Shown one piece after another: positions 10,607-21,293 of a stretch of 45,035 nucleotides of DNA. This DNA is from Cyclostephanos tholiformis (Eukaryota; Bacillariophyta; Thalassiosirophyceae; Thalassiosirales; Thalassiosiraceae): positions 1 through 45,035 of the forward strand of contig JALLPB010000013.1 of assembly GCA_036939975.1 (NCBI GenBank). The letters are read 5' to 3'. The notes beneath the pieces were generated by a model. It was not told where the DNA came from and did not search any database. It saw only the letters and a list, made by a program, of their open reading frames with translations. The translations under genes were made by a program, and so were the position numbers. Each line of letters starts with the position of its first letter. The stretch's first letter is position 1.

Positions 10607-12624
10607 GCGACGTCGGCGCGGCGGAACGTCGGCCGCGCGTACTCGCCGACGACGTCTCGATCGAGACGACGCGTCGTTCTTCCCCCCCGTCGCACTCGAC
10701 CGACGATGCGTCGTCCCCGTCGTCGTCGTCGGGCGTGGTATTCTTCGAGGAAATCGAGGGCGACTACTCGTACGCGGTCGATCGCGACTCCGTCCTCACC
10801 GACGAGGAGGCGAGGTCGATCTCCGATCGCGAGGAGCGCGGTCTGCTATTATCATCCAAGCATCGCGATAACAACGCCACGATGGTCGAGAGGTGCATAC
10901 TCGTGGGCGTGGAGGACTTGTCGAGCGTCCGCAGGGCTAGGAAGATGATCGGACGTCGGCGCAGGAGCGAGAGTCGTAATGGCATTGTCGTCGACGATAT
11001 TGATGTCGACGACGATTATGACCTCGACCGGGAATCCGACGTTGACATTGGACTTACGTGGACACTCGAGGAATCCATGGTCGAGATGCGCGAATTGATC
11101 AAGACGGCCGGATTGGTATTGGAGGGGGAGATCGTACAGCGATTGCAGGAGGTCAATCCCAAGACTTACATAGGGACCGGGAAGGTAAGAGAGGCGCAGG
11201 CATTGCTTGCATCGATTAACGAAAATCTTGAACGACGGGATGGTGGCGTGACGTCGTCGGGATGTTGCACGGTGGTGTTCGATGCCGAGCTAACGCCCGG
11301 TCAGCAGAAGGCACTCGAAAACGCTTTCAATCGCAAGGTCATCGAGAACGACTTCCTCGCGGGTGCGGACGACGACACCGTCGTCAAGGTCGTGGATCGC
11401 ACCGCCCTCATACTCGATATATTCGCCCAGCACGCTAGGACGAGGGAGGGGAAGTTGCAGGTCGATTTGGCATTGCACGAATATCGCAAGCCGCGATTGA
11501 CGAGGATGTGGACCCACCTCGAACGACAGAGCGGTAGCGGCGGCGTCGGACTGCGCGGACCGGGCGAGACGCAGCTCGAGGTCGACAAGCGAATACTTCG
11601 GGATAGAATACTGGTGTTGAAGGAGAAGATCGACATGGTCCAGAAGCAGCGTGACCTGCATCGAAGGGGTAGGAAGAGGGGGGGATTGCCCGTGTTGGCG
11701 TTGGTGGGATACACGAACGCCGGCAAGTCGACGTTGTTGAATTGCCTAACGAAGGCGGGGATACTCGCCGAGGACATATTATTCGCGACGTTGGACCCCA
11801 CCACGAGGAGGGTGAAATTGCCAGGGTACAAGACGCATCCGGAGGTCCTTTTAACCGATACCGTTGGCTTCATCCAGAAACTACCGACGCAGCTCGTCGC
11901 GGCGTTCAGGGCCACGTTAGAAGAAGTGAAGGAGGCGGATGTTTTGGTGCACATAATGTGAGGGTGGAAATGTCGTATATAGTGTTCATCCTTTCTCTTT
12001 AATTTTATTCTGGCTCCATGCGTCGCCCAACGGCTCTAACTTGTGTTTTTGCCTTTTTTTATTTTCTTAATGTGTGTGTGTGTTGGGGGGGGGGGGGGGG
12101 GGGGGGGGGTGATCAGAGACGTGTCGAACCCGTGCTGGAGGAAGCAGGAGAATTCGGTAACAAGCGTCCTGGGAGAGATTGGGGCGGGCGACAAGCCCAT
12201 CGTCAGGGTGTTCAACAAGCTGGATCTATTGGACACGGAGGATGCCGAGGCACTCAAGTTCGAGGCCGCCGTCGCGGACGACTATTCTGTCGGTATTAGC
12301 TGCGTCACTGGGGAAGGCCTCGGTGATTTCGTCGCCGTCGTCGAGGATGCTTTGAGCGGCCTCCTCGTTCCGGTAGAGTTGGAGATACCCTACTCCTTCG
12401 GCAACGAGATCAATCACATACACGAAGTGGGTAGCATAGAGGTGATCGATTATCGGGAGAAGGGTACCTTCATATCCTGCCTAATACCGAGATCCCTTGC
12501 AATGAAACTCCAACAGTACAGTGTAAAGGCTAGCGGACATGAGGATGAGAGACGAAAGAATGATAAAAACGAAATAGATTGGGTCGCTCTCGGCAAGGGT
12601 CGACACGAGAGGAAACTGCAATAG
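10435..12624 (+). CDS. hflX: plastid-targeted HflX-type GTPase (2 exons)
   Basis: Exons are 10435-11957 and 12117-12624, giving 676 residues. HflX GTPases bind ribosomes, split stalled 70S-type ribosomes and are found in bacteria and organelles. The protein has a hydrophobic N-terminus ending in DSFAF (about residues 28-32), which fits a diatom signal peptide plus plastid transit peptide. A low-complexity Ser/Asp region precedes the HflX N-terminal domain ([31 protein letters not shown]). The G domain has the P-loop GYTNAGKST (about residue 424), [13 protein letters not shown] and, in exon 2, NKLD. The intron (11958-12116) joins CACATAAT to AGACGTG and restores HIIDVSNP. I chose ATG 10435 because the leader upstream is repeats and transposon debris. 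Only organellar targeting is inferred; family membership is clear. Confidence 0.85.
12085..12109 (+). repeat. 25-base poly-G tract inside the HflX intron
   Basis: Twenty-five consecutive G follow a short (TG)n run and end seven bases before the intron's acceptor AG at 12115-12116. The tract replaces the expected polypyrimidine stretch. Its exact length is prone to sequencing error. Confidence 0.8.
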
Positions 12625-12667
12625 AGTGCATAGTTGGGTCGATGGACTGAATTTATATTGTTGTATC

Positions 12668-12673
12668 AATAAA
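12668..12673 (+). terminator. candidate polyadenylation signal AATAAA
   Basis: AATAAA lies 44 bases after the HflX stop, in the 136-bp gap between two convergent genes. The motif alone is weak evidence. Confidence 0.35.
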
Positions 12674-12760
12674 ATTCATGTAAGAGTATGAGTTAGAATA
12701 AAGAGTTTGCTTCGCCACAATTTATGGTTTCATGTATGAATATGAGTCATCCCAGCATCA

Positions 12761-14868
12761 TCAGTCTTCGTCCTCGCCGAGAAAGTCCAAGTCATCGCCT
12801 CCGAGCGAATCGAACAGAGACACAACGCGTGTCGCTACGGGCAGTGCAAGACAACTTGTGCGTGTATCAGCCTCGTCGTCGTCTAACGAGGGCAGTGACC
12901 TGGGAATGTGAGCGCACTCGGTGCCGGCTACTAGGTCATGAACCGTACGGGCTCTGGGATTTTCATATGTTTTGACATCTTCCGTGTCGACTTTGGCAAA
13001 TGACACATCATCGTCGTCTTCATCGAGCATGTCATCGAAGGAATCGCCGGTGTCAATCCGGAACCGTGAATTGCCGTGTCCCTCATTCGGTCCCTTTGGC
13101 GTTGTACAATATGGCGCATTTCCCACGGCTGAGTCCAACGCCAAGAACTCTTCGTCTGGAATATCATCGAAGGGATCGATACTTTTCGGAGATCGAGATG
13201 TCGAGTTGCGATTGGAATTTCGCAGCTCGGAGTCGTTGACAGCCTCGCAATATTGTTGAGTGTCGTTCATGTTATTTTGAGATGTCGAACTCACCGCTGT
13301 CTCGCCTGACACCGGCCGTGATTTATTCTCGCTGGCCGGAGGAGGAGGGCGCTTATCAGCATCCTTTTCCCCAGTCTTTGCCGGCGCCTCTTTCGTTCGT
13401 GTGACTGCCGACGGTCGAACAATGTCCGAAAATTCCCCATCGGGCATCGACTGGTCAATATCATCATCGCTTTCAACATCCGTCGACGGCACATTGGATT
13501 GTGCCGCATGCTCGCGATGTGGTCGGCCTAACTTGGCGGCAATCGTCGTAATATCGCGGTCAATCCCCGCGGCAGCGCCACTACCGCCCGAGGTCCGTTC
13601 CTCAAATGGGATAGCGAGTGCGTCGCACGAGGCCGCCGGGGGCTTTGTTACTAATTCGTCCAAATACGAGCCGTCGGCGATGTTTGTGCCTTCCTTCGAT
13701 TGCTGCGATTCGAAGCCGAGACTCGGTATGTCGTTGATATTATTACCCCCACCCTCCTCGTCGTCGGCCGATGCATCCCGAGCTATTATGGAATTCGGCC
13801 CTTCGACCACGCCAGTATTCGTCGACCCGTATTCGTCGTCGTCATCGTCGATGATATCGTCGTCAATCCCCCCTCCTCCATCATCCATCGCCTCGATCGC
13901 GCATTTTTTCTCCTCGACCCTCTGCGGCAGGTCGAGGTTACATCTACGTTCCGTCAACGACACGTACTCCTCGTGCGAAAACGACGTCGTCGCCTCCTCG
14001 GGCGTCCAGGCGTACGCGAGGCAGTATTCCCCGACGAGTAACATGCGATCGATACTCCCCCCCCCGCGCGCATATTCGGTGGATGGCGATACATCCGTCG
14101 TATTCATCCCCCCCGCCGATCCGACCCAACGGTCGTCGTCGATCCCGTTGCCGCTTTCGTCGTCGTTGTCATGGTCGTAGTCGTCTAGGTCTTCCTCGTC
14201 GCAGGCGGCGGCGTCGGATTTGAAAAGCGCCATCCTCGCACCCTCCATCATCCATACGCATCCGGGACGTATCCAATTGGGATGCCTCTTCACGAGACGA
14301 TCCTCGATCCAACATACGACGCCTCCTCCTCCACCTCTCCCCCTCCTACCCTTGTTATTACTCCTGACCGACGCGCCGTACATCTCGTCGACCAGTACGG
14401 CCGTCCAATCGGTATGATCGTGACAGTGCACGCACGCCACGTATCCAACAAGGAGCGGTAAGCGCAATTCGTCGGATATCGAGGGTGGGATCCCCCCATC
14501 GTAGTCGTCGTCGTCGTCGTCGTCGCTGAGACGATTGACGACGTCGTACCTACCCTCGTGTATCTCGTGTATCAGCGCGTAGTCGCCGTCGACGTACCGG
14601 CGCAGCGCATCCCCGTAGGACACGGGAACGTTCGCGCTACCTCCACCCCCGCCGACGAAACGTGGCACGATCCGATCGATGGACGAGCACATCATGTTCC
14701 ACGCGTTGCACTCGTGCAGGTCCGAGGCGTGATCGTGGAACGTCGAATTCGTCGAAGTCGACGTCGTCGTAGTCGTCATCGTCGTGCCTTTCCCGCCCGC
14801 GCCACATCCGGCCGACACTGTCGACGAACGATCGGCATCGACGACGATCTCACCCCCCTTCGATGCAC

Positions 14869-14905
<37 letters not shown>

Positions 14906-15457
14906 TCCGCCTTCTTCCCGACGGTAACCGTCGTCCTTCCGCGCGCGCCCATCGTCCGCCGTCGACGACGACGCGTGGTTACAAAAATTAACAGCACCCT
15001 TCGCGATCGCCATCGATTCACGGGGGGTATTCGTCGCGGTCGTCGCGGTCGCATCCGCCGTCGTACCGCCGCGCTTCTTACGACGGCGTAACCACGACCC
15101 GGCCGGTCCGGGCAATTCGTGCCTCGTACGTCGTTTCGCCGCCCGTCGTTCCCGTCCCCATCCCGAATCGCGAATATCGTCATTATGACGATCGCGGCGG
15201 AAATCGAATCCGCGAACGGAGGGTACGGAACGGTTATCCGACGGGGGGGGGGAGGAGGAGGAGGAGGAGGACGAGGAGGACGAGCACCGTCGACGATCCT
15301 CGTCGACGCCGTCGTTCGTAGCCTCGTCGATGACGCGGCGGTCCCCGGCGGCGACTTGGTCGTCGGAAGAGCGGTCGAACGATCGCCATTCGCGGCGTCG
15401 AGGACGATCGTCGCGGTCGTCTCCGCCGTCCCATCCACCGACGTCCCCGACGATCAT
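12761..15457 (-). CDS. HROB-like OB-fold protein (homologous recombination), single exon
   Basis: An 898-residue open frame runs from ATG at 15457 to TGA at 12761-12763. Most of it is Ser, Asp and Gly runs. Residues about 115-125 read ELPGPAGSWL, like the F/L-PGPAG motif near the start of HROB (C17orf53/MCM8IP). After the next long low-complexity stretch a compact region follows (about 255-490): NAWNMMCSSIDRIVPRF, LPLLVGYVACVHCHDHTDW, PNWIRPGCVWMMEGARMALF and RMLLVGEYCLAYAW. This matches the HROB OB-fold pattern of strand, linker, PG.V..., strand. The extreme C-terminus DDLDFLGEDED is acidic and resembles the acidic tail of the family. In animals HROB loads the MCM8-MCM9 helicase during recombination. 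The homology is by eye, and the acidic middle (about 490-850) is unassigned. Confidence 0.55.
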
Positions 15458-16007
15458 CGTGAATGGACGAGATACAAAAAAAATATTATTTTATCGGCGC
15501 AATAATAATATCGTACAAAGAATAAGTAGAGTGTTCGTTAGGTTTCCCCCGCCAAAAAATGGAGGGAGGCACCATTTACTCGTCACTGACTGAAACTACA
15601 CGACTCAAATCATATATAGAGGAACCACACTCAACGAACTCTTCGCATGAGTGGCCGCGCTGGACACTAACTCAACCTCCGACCCCAACTACTAGCCGCA
15701 ATTTAGTGTTTAGTAGAGCCTCATCTCAGTTCTTTACCATCACCACGACACGAAGATAGATACATGCGCATCTTGTGCGGTTTCTGAGGTAAAGTAAAAG
15801 ATACACAAAAGATCATATCTCAAGCTTGTACTAGAGTAAAGGCAATAATAAGTTGAGTGTCCGCGTGCCCTCATCACTGCACGATATAGCGCGATGATTC
15901 GTCCCTGATAAAATACTTGCCCACTGCTGCGCTCGGTATTATCCACATTGAAATCCCCACCTTCCTACGAGGGATATATATAATATGATACAAGGGGTTC
16001 CCATACA
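15458..16007. other. intergenic region, no gene seen
   Basis: This lies upstream of the HROB-like gene and downstream of the NDUFAF3-like gene. Both are on the minus strand, so it should contain the HROB-like promoter and the NDUFAF3-like 3' end. Short open frames here show no family motif. Confidence 0.5.
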
Positions 16008-16796
16008 TCAGTTTTCGTCACTCGGGTCAATAACCAAAGCGCACGCCACCCGTCTATCCTCGCCGTTCAAAATGTTGAATGTTCCCATGGCGTTCATGAC
16101 GTCCAAATGTTCCACGATTATATCCCTCCTGCGCAACTCTTTCCTAATTCTGATCAACTCCTGCGATGGCAACGGCATGTCGCACCCGATGAAGAGATAC
16201 TCCGGAACGGGCACGTACAGTCGTACGATCGCCAACCTTTCCAACGTGACGTCGGCGGGGGACGTCGCGTCCCATAGGAAGCAAACGTCCGGGAATGCCA
16301 ATATCGATCCGTTCATGTGCACGATCATGTCCTCCCCCGACGTTTCCCCGTCCGCCCCCGGCGCGTCGACGCCTACCGTAACGAGGCCCCCGACGTCCAC
16401 CCCGGACGGCGCGTAACCCTCCAGGACGATTTTACGACGGGGTCCACGAATTAACGTATCGGCGAGTAGGTCGGTGCCGCGGCCGATACCGTCCGACATG
16501 TGCCTACTACTCGAGGTGGTGGTGGTGGAGGGGTACGAATAATAATGTACCGGGGCGGATGATATTCTATCATCGAACGACGGATGATGACGGACGAGGG
16601 ATGCATTATCCCTAGCAGCAGCGGCGGGACGATTGCCGACGGGACGATGACGACGACGGGATTCGTTCGTACTACACCCCACGGACGAGATGCCGCGCAT
16701 CGATGGACGATGAAAACATGCCGCGGACGTACGATATGCATGATTGTCCCTCGCCCATTTTCCCATTCCGGCTATAATTTTCTGCGAACGACACAT
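16008..16796 (-). CDS. NDUFAF3: NDUFAF3-like (Mth938/DUF498) complex I assembly factor
   Basis: The frame gives 262 residues from ATG at 16796. The last 150 residues have the Mth938-like fold signature: IVLEGYAPSGVDV, NGSILAFPDVCFLWDA, PEYLFIGCDMPL (normally LIIGTG), IRKELRRRDIIVEHLDVMNAMGTFN (normally MxTxxAxxTYN) and GEDRRVACALV. The N-terminal 100 residues are rich in Arg, Ser and His with almost no acidic residues at the start, as expected of a mitochondrial presequence. NDUFAF3 works with NDUFAF4 in early assembly of the complex I Q-module on the matrix side of the inner membrane. It is divergent from the thioredoxin gene across 443 bp. A later start at Met 11 (MGKWARDN) is also possible. 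Confidence 0.75.
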   Translation of the reverse strand: MCRSQKIIAGMGKWARDNHAYRTSAACFHRPSMRGISSVGCSTNESRRRHRPVGNRPAAAARDNASLVRHHPSFDDRISSAPVHYYSYPSTTTTSSSRHMSDGIGRGTDLLADTLIRGPRRKIVLEGYAPSGVDVGGLVTVGVDAPGADGETSGEDMIVHMNGSILAFPDVCFLWDATSPADVTLERLAIVRLYVPVPEYLFIGCDMPLPSQELIRIRKELRRRDIIVEHLDVMNAMGTFNILNGEDRRVACALVIDPSDEN

Positions 16797-17239
16797 GATA
16801 TTATGGAGCCTGGTGCTGTCGTGTCGAATAGGGGACGTTCATAATAATATCAAGACTTCATTCGCTGCTACTAGAGTTTACCGAACCGTGGCGGGGAGCG
16901 GACGGAGTCAGCGCCTACATTCGTACGGAGAGAGAGGATAATATATTATTTTGGGTGGACGAGGCAGGGCGCGCGCCGCGGGGAGGGGCGGGATTGTTTT
17001 AGCGATAATACATACTATTTAGGCTGGGCGTAGAGGTAGCGTAATTTTTGTGAGCGATCCTGTACTTATGGTATTGGTAATAATTATGGCCAACACAACA
17101 TTTTGGGGGGGGCGGGGGGGAGGTGGTGTTCACTAGGTAGGTGGTAATATCCCTCAACGCACCGACGACGCACGTCCCCCTTGTTTCATTCCGTTCCTAC
17201 GAACCGTCACCGCTAACAGAAAGGAAGGAGGGGAAGAAG
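16797..17239. promoter_or_regulatory. divergent intergenic region between NDUFAF3-like and thioredoxin genes
   Basis: The 443 bp between two opposite start codons must contain both promoters. They include G-rich tracts (GGGGGGGGCGGGGGGG near 17105) and an alternating GC stretch near 16970. No TATA box can be placed with confidence. Confidence 0.5.
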
Positions 17240-17943
17240 ATGGCACGGTCGTCCCTGCTCCTCATCGTCGCCGCAATCGCCTCATCGTCTTCGGCATTCA
17301 CTCTCAATCGTCCGCCGACGGCATTGACGATGTGCCGATTCAATCCCGCCGGCCCATGCAGTTTCGAGTGCACCGGGCGACGTGGGTCCATGGCTCTGAA
17401 TATGGCCGATGATAAGAAGGCGGCGCAGGTCACCGGGGAGGAATTAGAAGCCATGCTCCAGGAATGGGACCAACCCCTTGTCGTGGACGCGTACGCCACA
17501 TGGTAAGGAAAATGAATTCATTATTACTTCGTTCCCCCCCCCTCAGGCCTGAATATTATATATCTACTACTTCATCTAATCCTATCGCATTTTTTTTGTA
17601 TTTGGGATGTAATTGCACGACCGCTAATTGCGCGTGAAGGTGCGGGCCCTGTCTCCTCATGGCGCCCGAGTTCGAAGAAGCGGCGAGGGAGCTTGCTGGG
17701 AAGGTGCGTTTCGTCAAGCTCGACACCGACCTCGAGCCGCAGATGGCCGGTCGCCTAGGCATCATGGGACTGCCCACGCTGCTATTTTTGGATAAGAACA
17801 ACGACACCGAGGCCGTGGAGGAGGGTAAGGCACCAGTTGCCGTGCTGAAGGAGCGCATCGAGGGGGCGTTGAGGAAGAAGAGTATAACCGACCTTTGCAA
17901 TTATCACTTCTTCGGCGGACCGATGCCGACGCAGCTGAGTTGA
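17240..17943 (+). CDS. plastid thioredoxin, active site split by an intron
   Basis: Exons are 17240-17502 and 17640-17943 (188 residues). The N-terminus MARSSLLLIVAAIASSSS-AF is a signal peptide with a diatom A-F plastid junction; a transit region to about residue 55 follows. The thioredoxin domain has VVDAYATWCGPC (active Cys pair at residues 89 and 92), FVKLDTD, and the cis-Pro loop IMGLPTLLFLDK. The intron (137 nt, donor GTAAGG, acceptor AAG) falls inside the Trp codon of WCGPC, TG|G. YATWCGPC resembles plastid y-type thioredoxins. The C-terminal extension SITDLCNYHFFGGPMPTQLS is unusual and has one extra Cys. It would reduce disulfides in stromal targets. The subtype is uncertain. Confidence 0.85.
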
Positions 17944-18882
17944 TGGGTCGCAACGGTCATGGATTGTTTTGACGGTCGATCCAATCGAAGGGTTCTCTTA
18001 CGGATACGGTTGATTTCATCGTGCATAGAACACAACTATTTGTCCTGTTTACTGAGACATTTCCAGCAACATTGGTCAAGTGCACTACGGAAAAATTTGA
18101 TCCGTCCTAATTGGCGATGAAGGAATTGACACCTTACCATTAAGAGAAAGAATAAAAAACACTTTTCCTACTTTTATCGATGAACATGCAAAAAGTTTCA
18201 AAATGTATGAATAAATGCAACGCCGAAATCTTGGTGATCAGATAGAGTCGCGCCTACGAGTTTACGCGTTTCTTGGCTTGATGCAACTGAGTTCGCCCTC
18301 CTTGGCTAGGCGAAAAATTATCTCAGGTTGACATCCTGGGCAGGTGATAGAGAGATGTGGAGGGCGATGCAACAGCATGAACGTGTCATGTGGAGCTATG
18401 GCCTACACGCAGCACTCCCCGGAATCCCACTTCGACCATAACATCGCTCACGTAGGGAAATGTAGCGAAAGACGAATTTAGCTCGGCGTTGGCCCGGGTG
18501 ATAAAAACACTGATTGACATTACTCGGGCGTCCGCCAAGCTCCATAACTTGGTTTACTTGAGGTACTATCTAAGATATGACGACATTGTCCGTCCGCCTG
18601 TAATTATCAGTAATTATATTTTAAACGAAAAATCATGCATCGAGCGAGGTCACCTCCAGCGGAACCCGCTATTGTGGTGATCGCCACGAATGCAGAGAGC
18701 TCATGATCTATAGAGAACTAGGTTGCAATCGGCAATAACTTATTAGGACACGGTAATCACAGTTTCCCTCGAGATCCGTCTACAAAATAGGGTGTGAGAG
18801 CGGCCATCTGGATCTGTGGTACACGCATCGCATGTGCATCGGGGTCGTAGTTAGGCCATCAGTGGCTCGGCAATGATGACAT
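17944..18882. other. intergenic region, no gene seen
   Basis: About 940 bp between convergent genes (thioredoxin and the PSII extrinsic protein). It is AT-richer than the flanking exons, with many stops in all frames. An 18489-18680 open frame has no recognisable motif. Confidence 0.5.
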
Positions 18883-19525
18883 TTAACGCTGGTAGATGGT
18901 TCTGTCATGAAAAAAAAAAATTAAAATGGAAAAAAATCGTGAGATAAATCCGTCGACGGTTGGTAGCGATGAGCGCCGCGAGAGGTACAAAGTTTACGCC
19001 AGCTCACCCCGCCGGGGTCCTCGTCTTGAAGTCAAAATCACTGGAGAATCCCTGTCCAGCGTCTCTGTCGACCTTGACGACGGCAATTTCGTTGGCGGAC
19101 TTGTACGCGCTATACGCCTTCTTGAGGGCCGCGGCGTCCTTCGAGCGGATGGCGGCGAAGATCTCGTTCGTCTGCTTGACGGCCGCGGCCTGATCCTTCT
19201 TGGCGAGGGCGCCGGAATTGAACAGGATGAAGGCGTTCTTCTCGGCGGCTATCGCGCCGAAATCCCCCGCGTTCACGGCCGATTCGAGGGCGGCGATGCG
19301 CTGTCCGTAGATCCCGCGCGAGCGGCTCATCGTGGCCGCCGATCGGGCGCCGTCGGCGAGGGCCAATCCCGGCAGGCCGGCGAGCGCCGCGGCGCCCGCG
19401 GCAATTTGTCCGGCGGCGGCGCGACGGTCCATGTTCAGGGAGGTGGAGGCCCTGTCGACGGTGGATGGGGCGAAGGCGGATGCCGAGGCGGCGAGGGAGG
19501 CGACGAGGGCGAGGGAGAACTTCAT
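18883..19525 (-). CDS. photosystem II extrinsic lumenal protein (Psb31/PsbQ'-like), 19-nt last exon
   Basis: Exons on the minus strand are 19525-19008 and 18901-18883 (178 residues). There are three targeting parts: a signal peptide ending SASA-FAP, a short transit region, then MDRRAAAGQIAAGAAALAGLPGLALA, a twin-arginine thylakoid transfer signal with an ALA cleavage site. The mature part (about 120 residues, DGARSAATMSRSRGIYGQRI..., EKNAFILFNSGA..., SAYKSANEI..., GQGFSSDFDFKTRTPAG) matches diatom PSII extrinsic four-helix proteins of the Psb31 type. Read without splicing it stops right after TPAG. A GTGAGC donor at 19007 and a pyrimidine-rich acceptor at 18903-18902 add TIYQR, matching the conserved ..AG-x-IY-x-R end of the family. 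The total length divides exactly by 3. The exact name within the PsbQ-like group is less certain than the family. Confidence 0.75.
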
Positions 19526-19830
19526 CTTGGACGGGTTATTTTTTTTTTTAGTAGTGGGGGGGGATGGTGGAGAGAGGTGGATGATGTTGTTGTTGTTCCT
19601 GGGGGATAAGTAGTAGTAGGTAGTGTAGGTAGTAAATTGAAGCGGATATCTTGAGACTTCAAGAAGCGGGGTACGTACGTCAAAGGGCAATGACAGACCG
19701 ACGAATCTACCTATCTCGGATAGAGGAGGTGCTCGCTCGTGACATTGGAGATACATATCTCAGTTGTAGGTAGAGCGTAAGCGTATCTACCTACGATATT
19801 TTTATTTTCGGATCGCCATCGCAAACCACG
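19526..19830. promoter_or_regulatory. divergent intergenic region between PSII and SDR genes
   Basis: 305 bp between opposite start codons. A pyrimidine-rich leader precedes the PSII gene (poly-T/A near 19545) and a TAG/GTA-rich direct repeat lies at about 19605-19640. Confidence 0.5.
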
Positions 19831-20960
19831 ATGATGAGCAATGATACCAAAACGACCGACGCTAACATATCCGACGACCGCTTTCGCGGCAAAACGATCA
19901 TAATCACCGGAGCGGGGGGAAATTTCGGTCGATGTGGATGTCTCTACTTCGCCCGTCGAGGGGCAAATGTCGCCGCGATGGACAACAACGAGAGCGCCCT
20001 GAACGAAACCCTCCTCGAGGTCGCCGATGCCGTCGGATCCGATGCGAATATCAGGGCGTATCCATGCGACGTGACGGACCCGGCTTCCGTGGAGGGTACC
20101 ATCGAGACCATATACGTTGATTTCGGTCGACGAATCGATATGCTGTGGAATAACGCCGGTTACCAGGGTCAGATACGGCCCACTCTCGAGTACGATCCAT
20201 CCGACTTCGCTAGAGTTATGAACATCAACGTTACAGGGATGTTCGTCGTATTGCAGAGCGTGGCGAGGAGGATGGCATCCCAACGTGATGACAAATCCGG
20301 CGGCGTCCGGAACGGATGTGTCTCCCATCCATTTTCGATCGTGAATACGGCCTCCGTCGCCGCCCTCAGGGGTACTCCCGCCATGGTGGCGTACGCGTCG
20401 AGCAAGGCTGCGATACTCGCCATGACCGTTAGCACCGCGAAGGTGCGGGTTCGGATGGAACAACTTCCTCGTTGACTCGTATATACATGTAATACCGTGA
20501 GATCGNNNNNNNNCGCGCTCGTGTTACTATACCATTATCAATATGCCAATCGCTCTTGATCCGCTTCCTTTTTTTTTTCTAGGATTTGGCACCGCACGGG
20601 ATAAGGGTGAATGCGATCTCGCCGGCGTTGATAGGTCCAGGCGTCCTTTGGACGAGACAGAACGAACTGCACGCCTCGAGCGGCTCGCCGTACTTTTCGT
20701 CGGATCCGGAACAAGTTGCCAAGGACAAGATCGGCGGGTGAGTGAAGTGAGACCCCGGGGAACGTACGAGTGCCATGTTGAATATTCATTTTTGATTTGT
20801 TGAAATATAATGTTTTGCTACCAGCGTGCCGATGAAGCGACTTGGAACCATCGATGAGGTTGTCAAGTCCGTTGCATATCTGCTGAGCGATGATTCGTCC
20901 TATTCGACAGGCACCAACCTCGTAGTTGACGGGGGCTTGAGTTCTGGTTTGAAAGCATGA
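19831..20960 (+). CDS. short-chain dehydrogenase/reductase (3 exons)
   Basis: Exons are 19831-20442, 20583-20737 and 20825-20960, giving 300 residues. Landmarks of the classical SDR family are IIITGAGGNFG (nucleotide-binding glycine motif), the DxxN-like acidic strand end AAMDNN, NNAGYQG, a Ser in NTASVAA, the catalytic YASSK, LAPHGIRVNAISPALI and, in exon 3, GTNLVVDGGLSSGL. Acidic residues after the second strand favour NAD over NADP. Introns have donors GTGCGG and GTGAGT and acceptors CTAG and CCAG. Intron 1 contains 8 N. Unspliced, exon 1 would end eight codons later, which removes the substrate loop, so splicing is required. The substrate is unknown; the closest patterns are 3-oxoacyl-ACP reductase or cyclitol/ketone reductase types. 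No plastid signal is evident. Confidence 0.85.
20506..20513. other. assembly gap (8 N)
   Basis: Eight undetermined bases inside SDR intron 1. The true intron length may differ from the 140 nt shown. Confidence 0.95.
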
Positions 20961-21293
20961 GCCGATCCCATCGGTTTCTTCGCTTGTCAAGCAGTATTGT
21001 AGGTGTGGAAAAGTAAAATATCACAAGGACTTTACTGCGTCGACTGCTACAACGCGAAGCCCAACCTTAACTCGCTTGGAGTATAATATTGATGGTCGAT
21101 TTATAAGTCGTGAAGAGCAGACAATTACAATTTTTATACATTTTAAACCGTCTGGGCTCAAAGTAGTAGCCTAGCGGAGCAGACGTTCTAAAAATCATCC
21201 ATATATCCTCATACCCTGAGAAGTTGTCAGTGCCTTCGTCTCACTGGTTACAAGAATTTGTCAAGAAATAAATCATTATCGGAAGCAACACGG
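20961..21293. other. convergent intergenic region, no gene seen
   Basis: 333 bp between the stops of the SDR and DOMON genes. AT-rich, with no motif supporting a gene. Confidence 0.5.

Noticed and set aside
13401..14180. 259-residue plus-strand frame rich in Ser and Pro
   Set aside because: A shadow of the Asp/Ser-rich HROB-like gene on the other strand.
18926..19609. 227-residue plus-strand open frame
   Set aside because: It is antisense to the well-supported PSII extrinsic protein gene and is made of Gly/Arg/Glu-rich shadow sequence.
19711..20463. 250-residue minus-strand open frame
   Set aside because: Antisense to exon 1 of the SDR gene, whose motifs are clear; no family motif on the minus strand.
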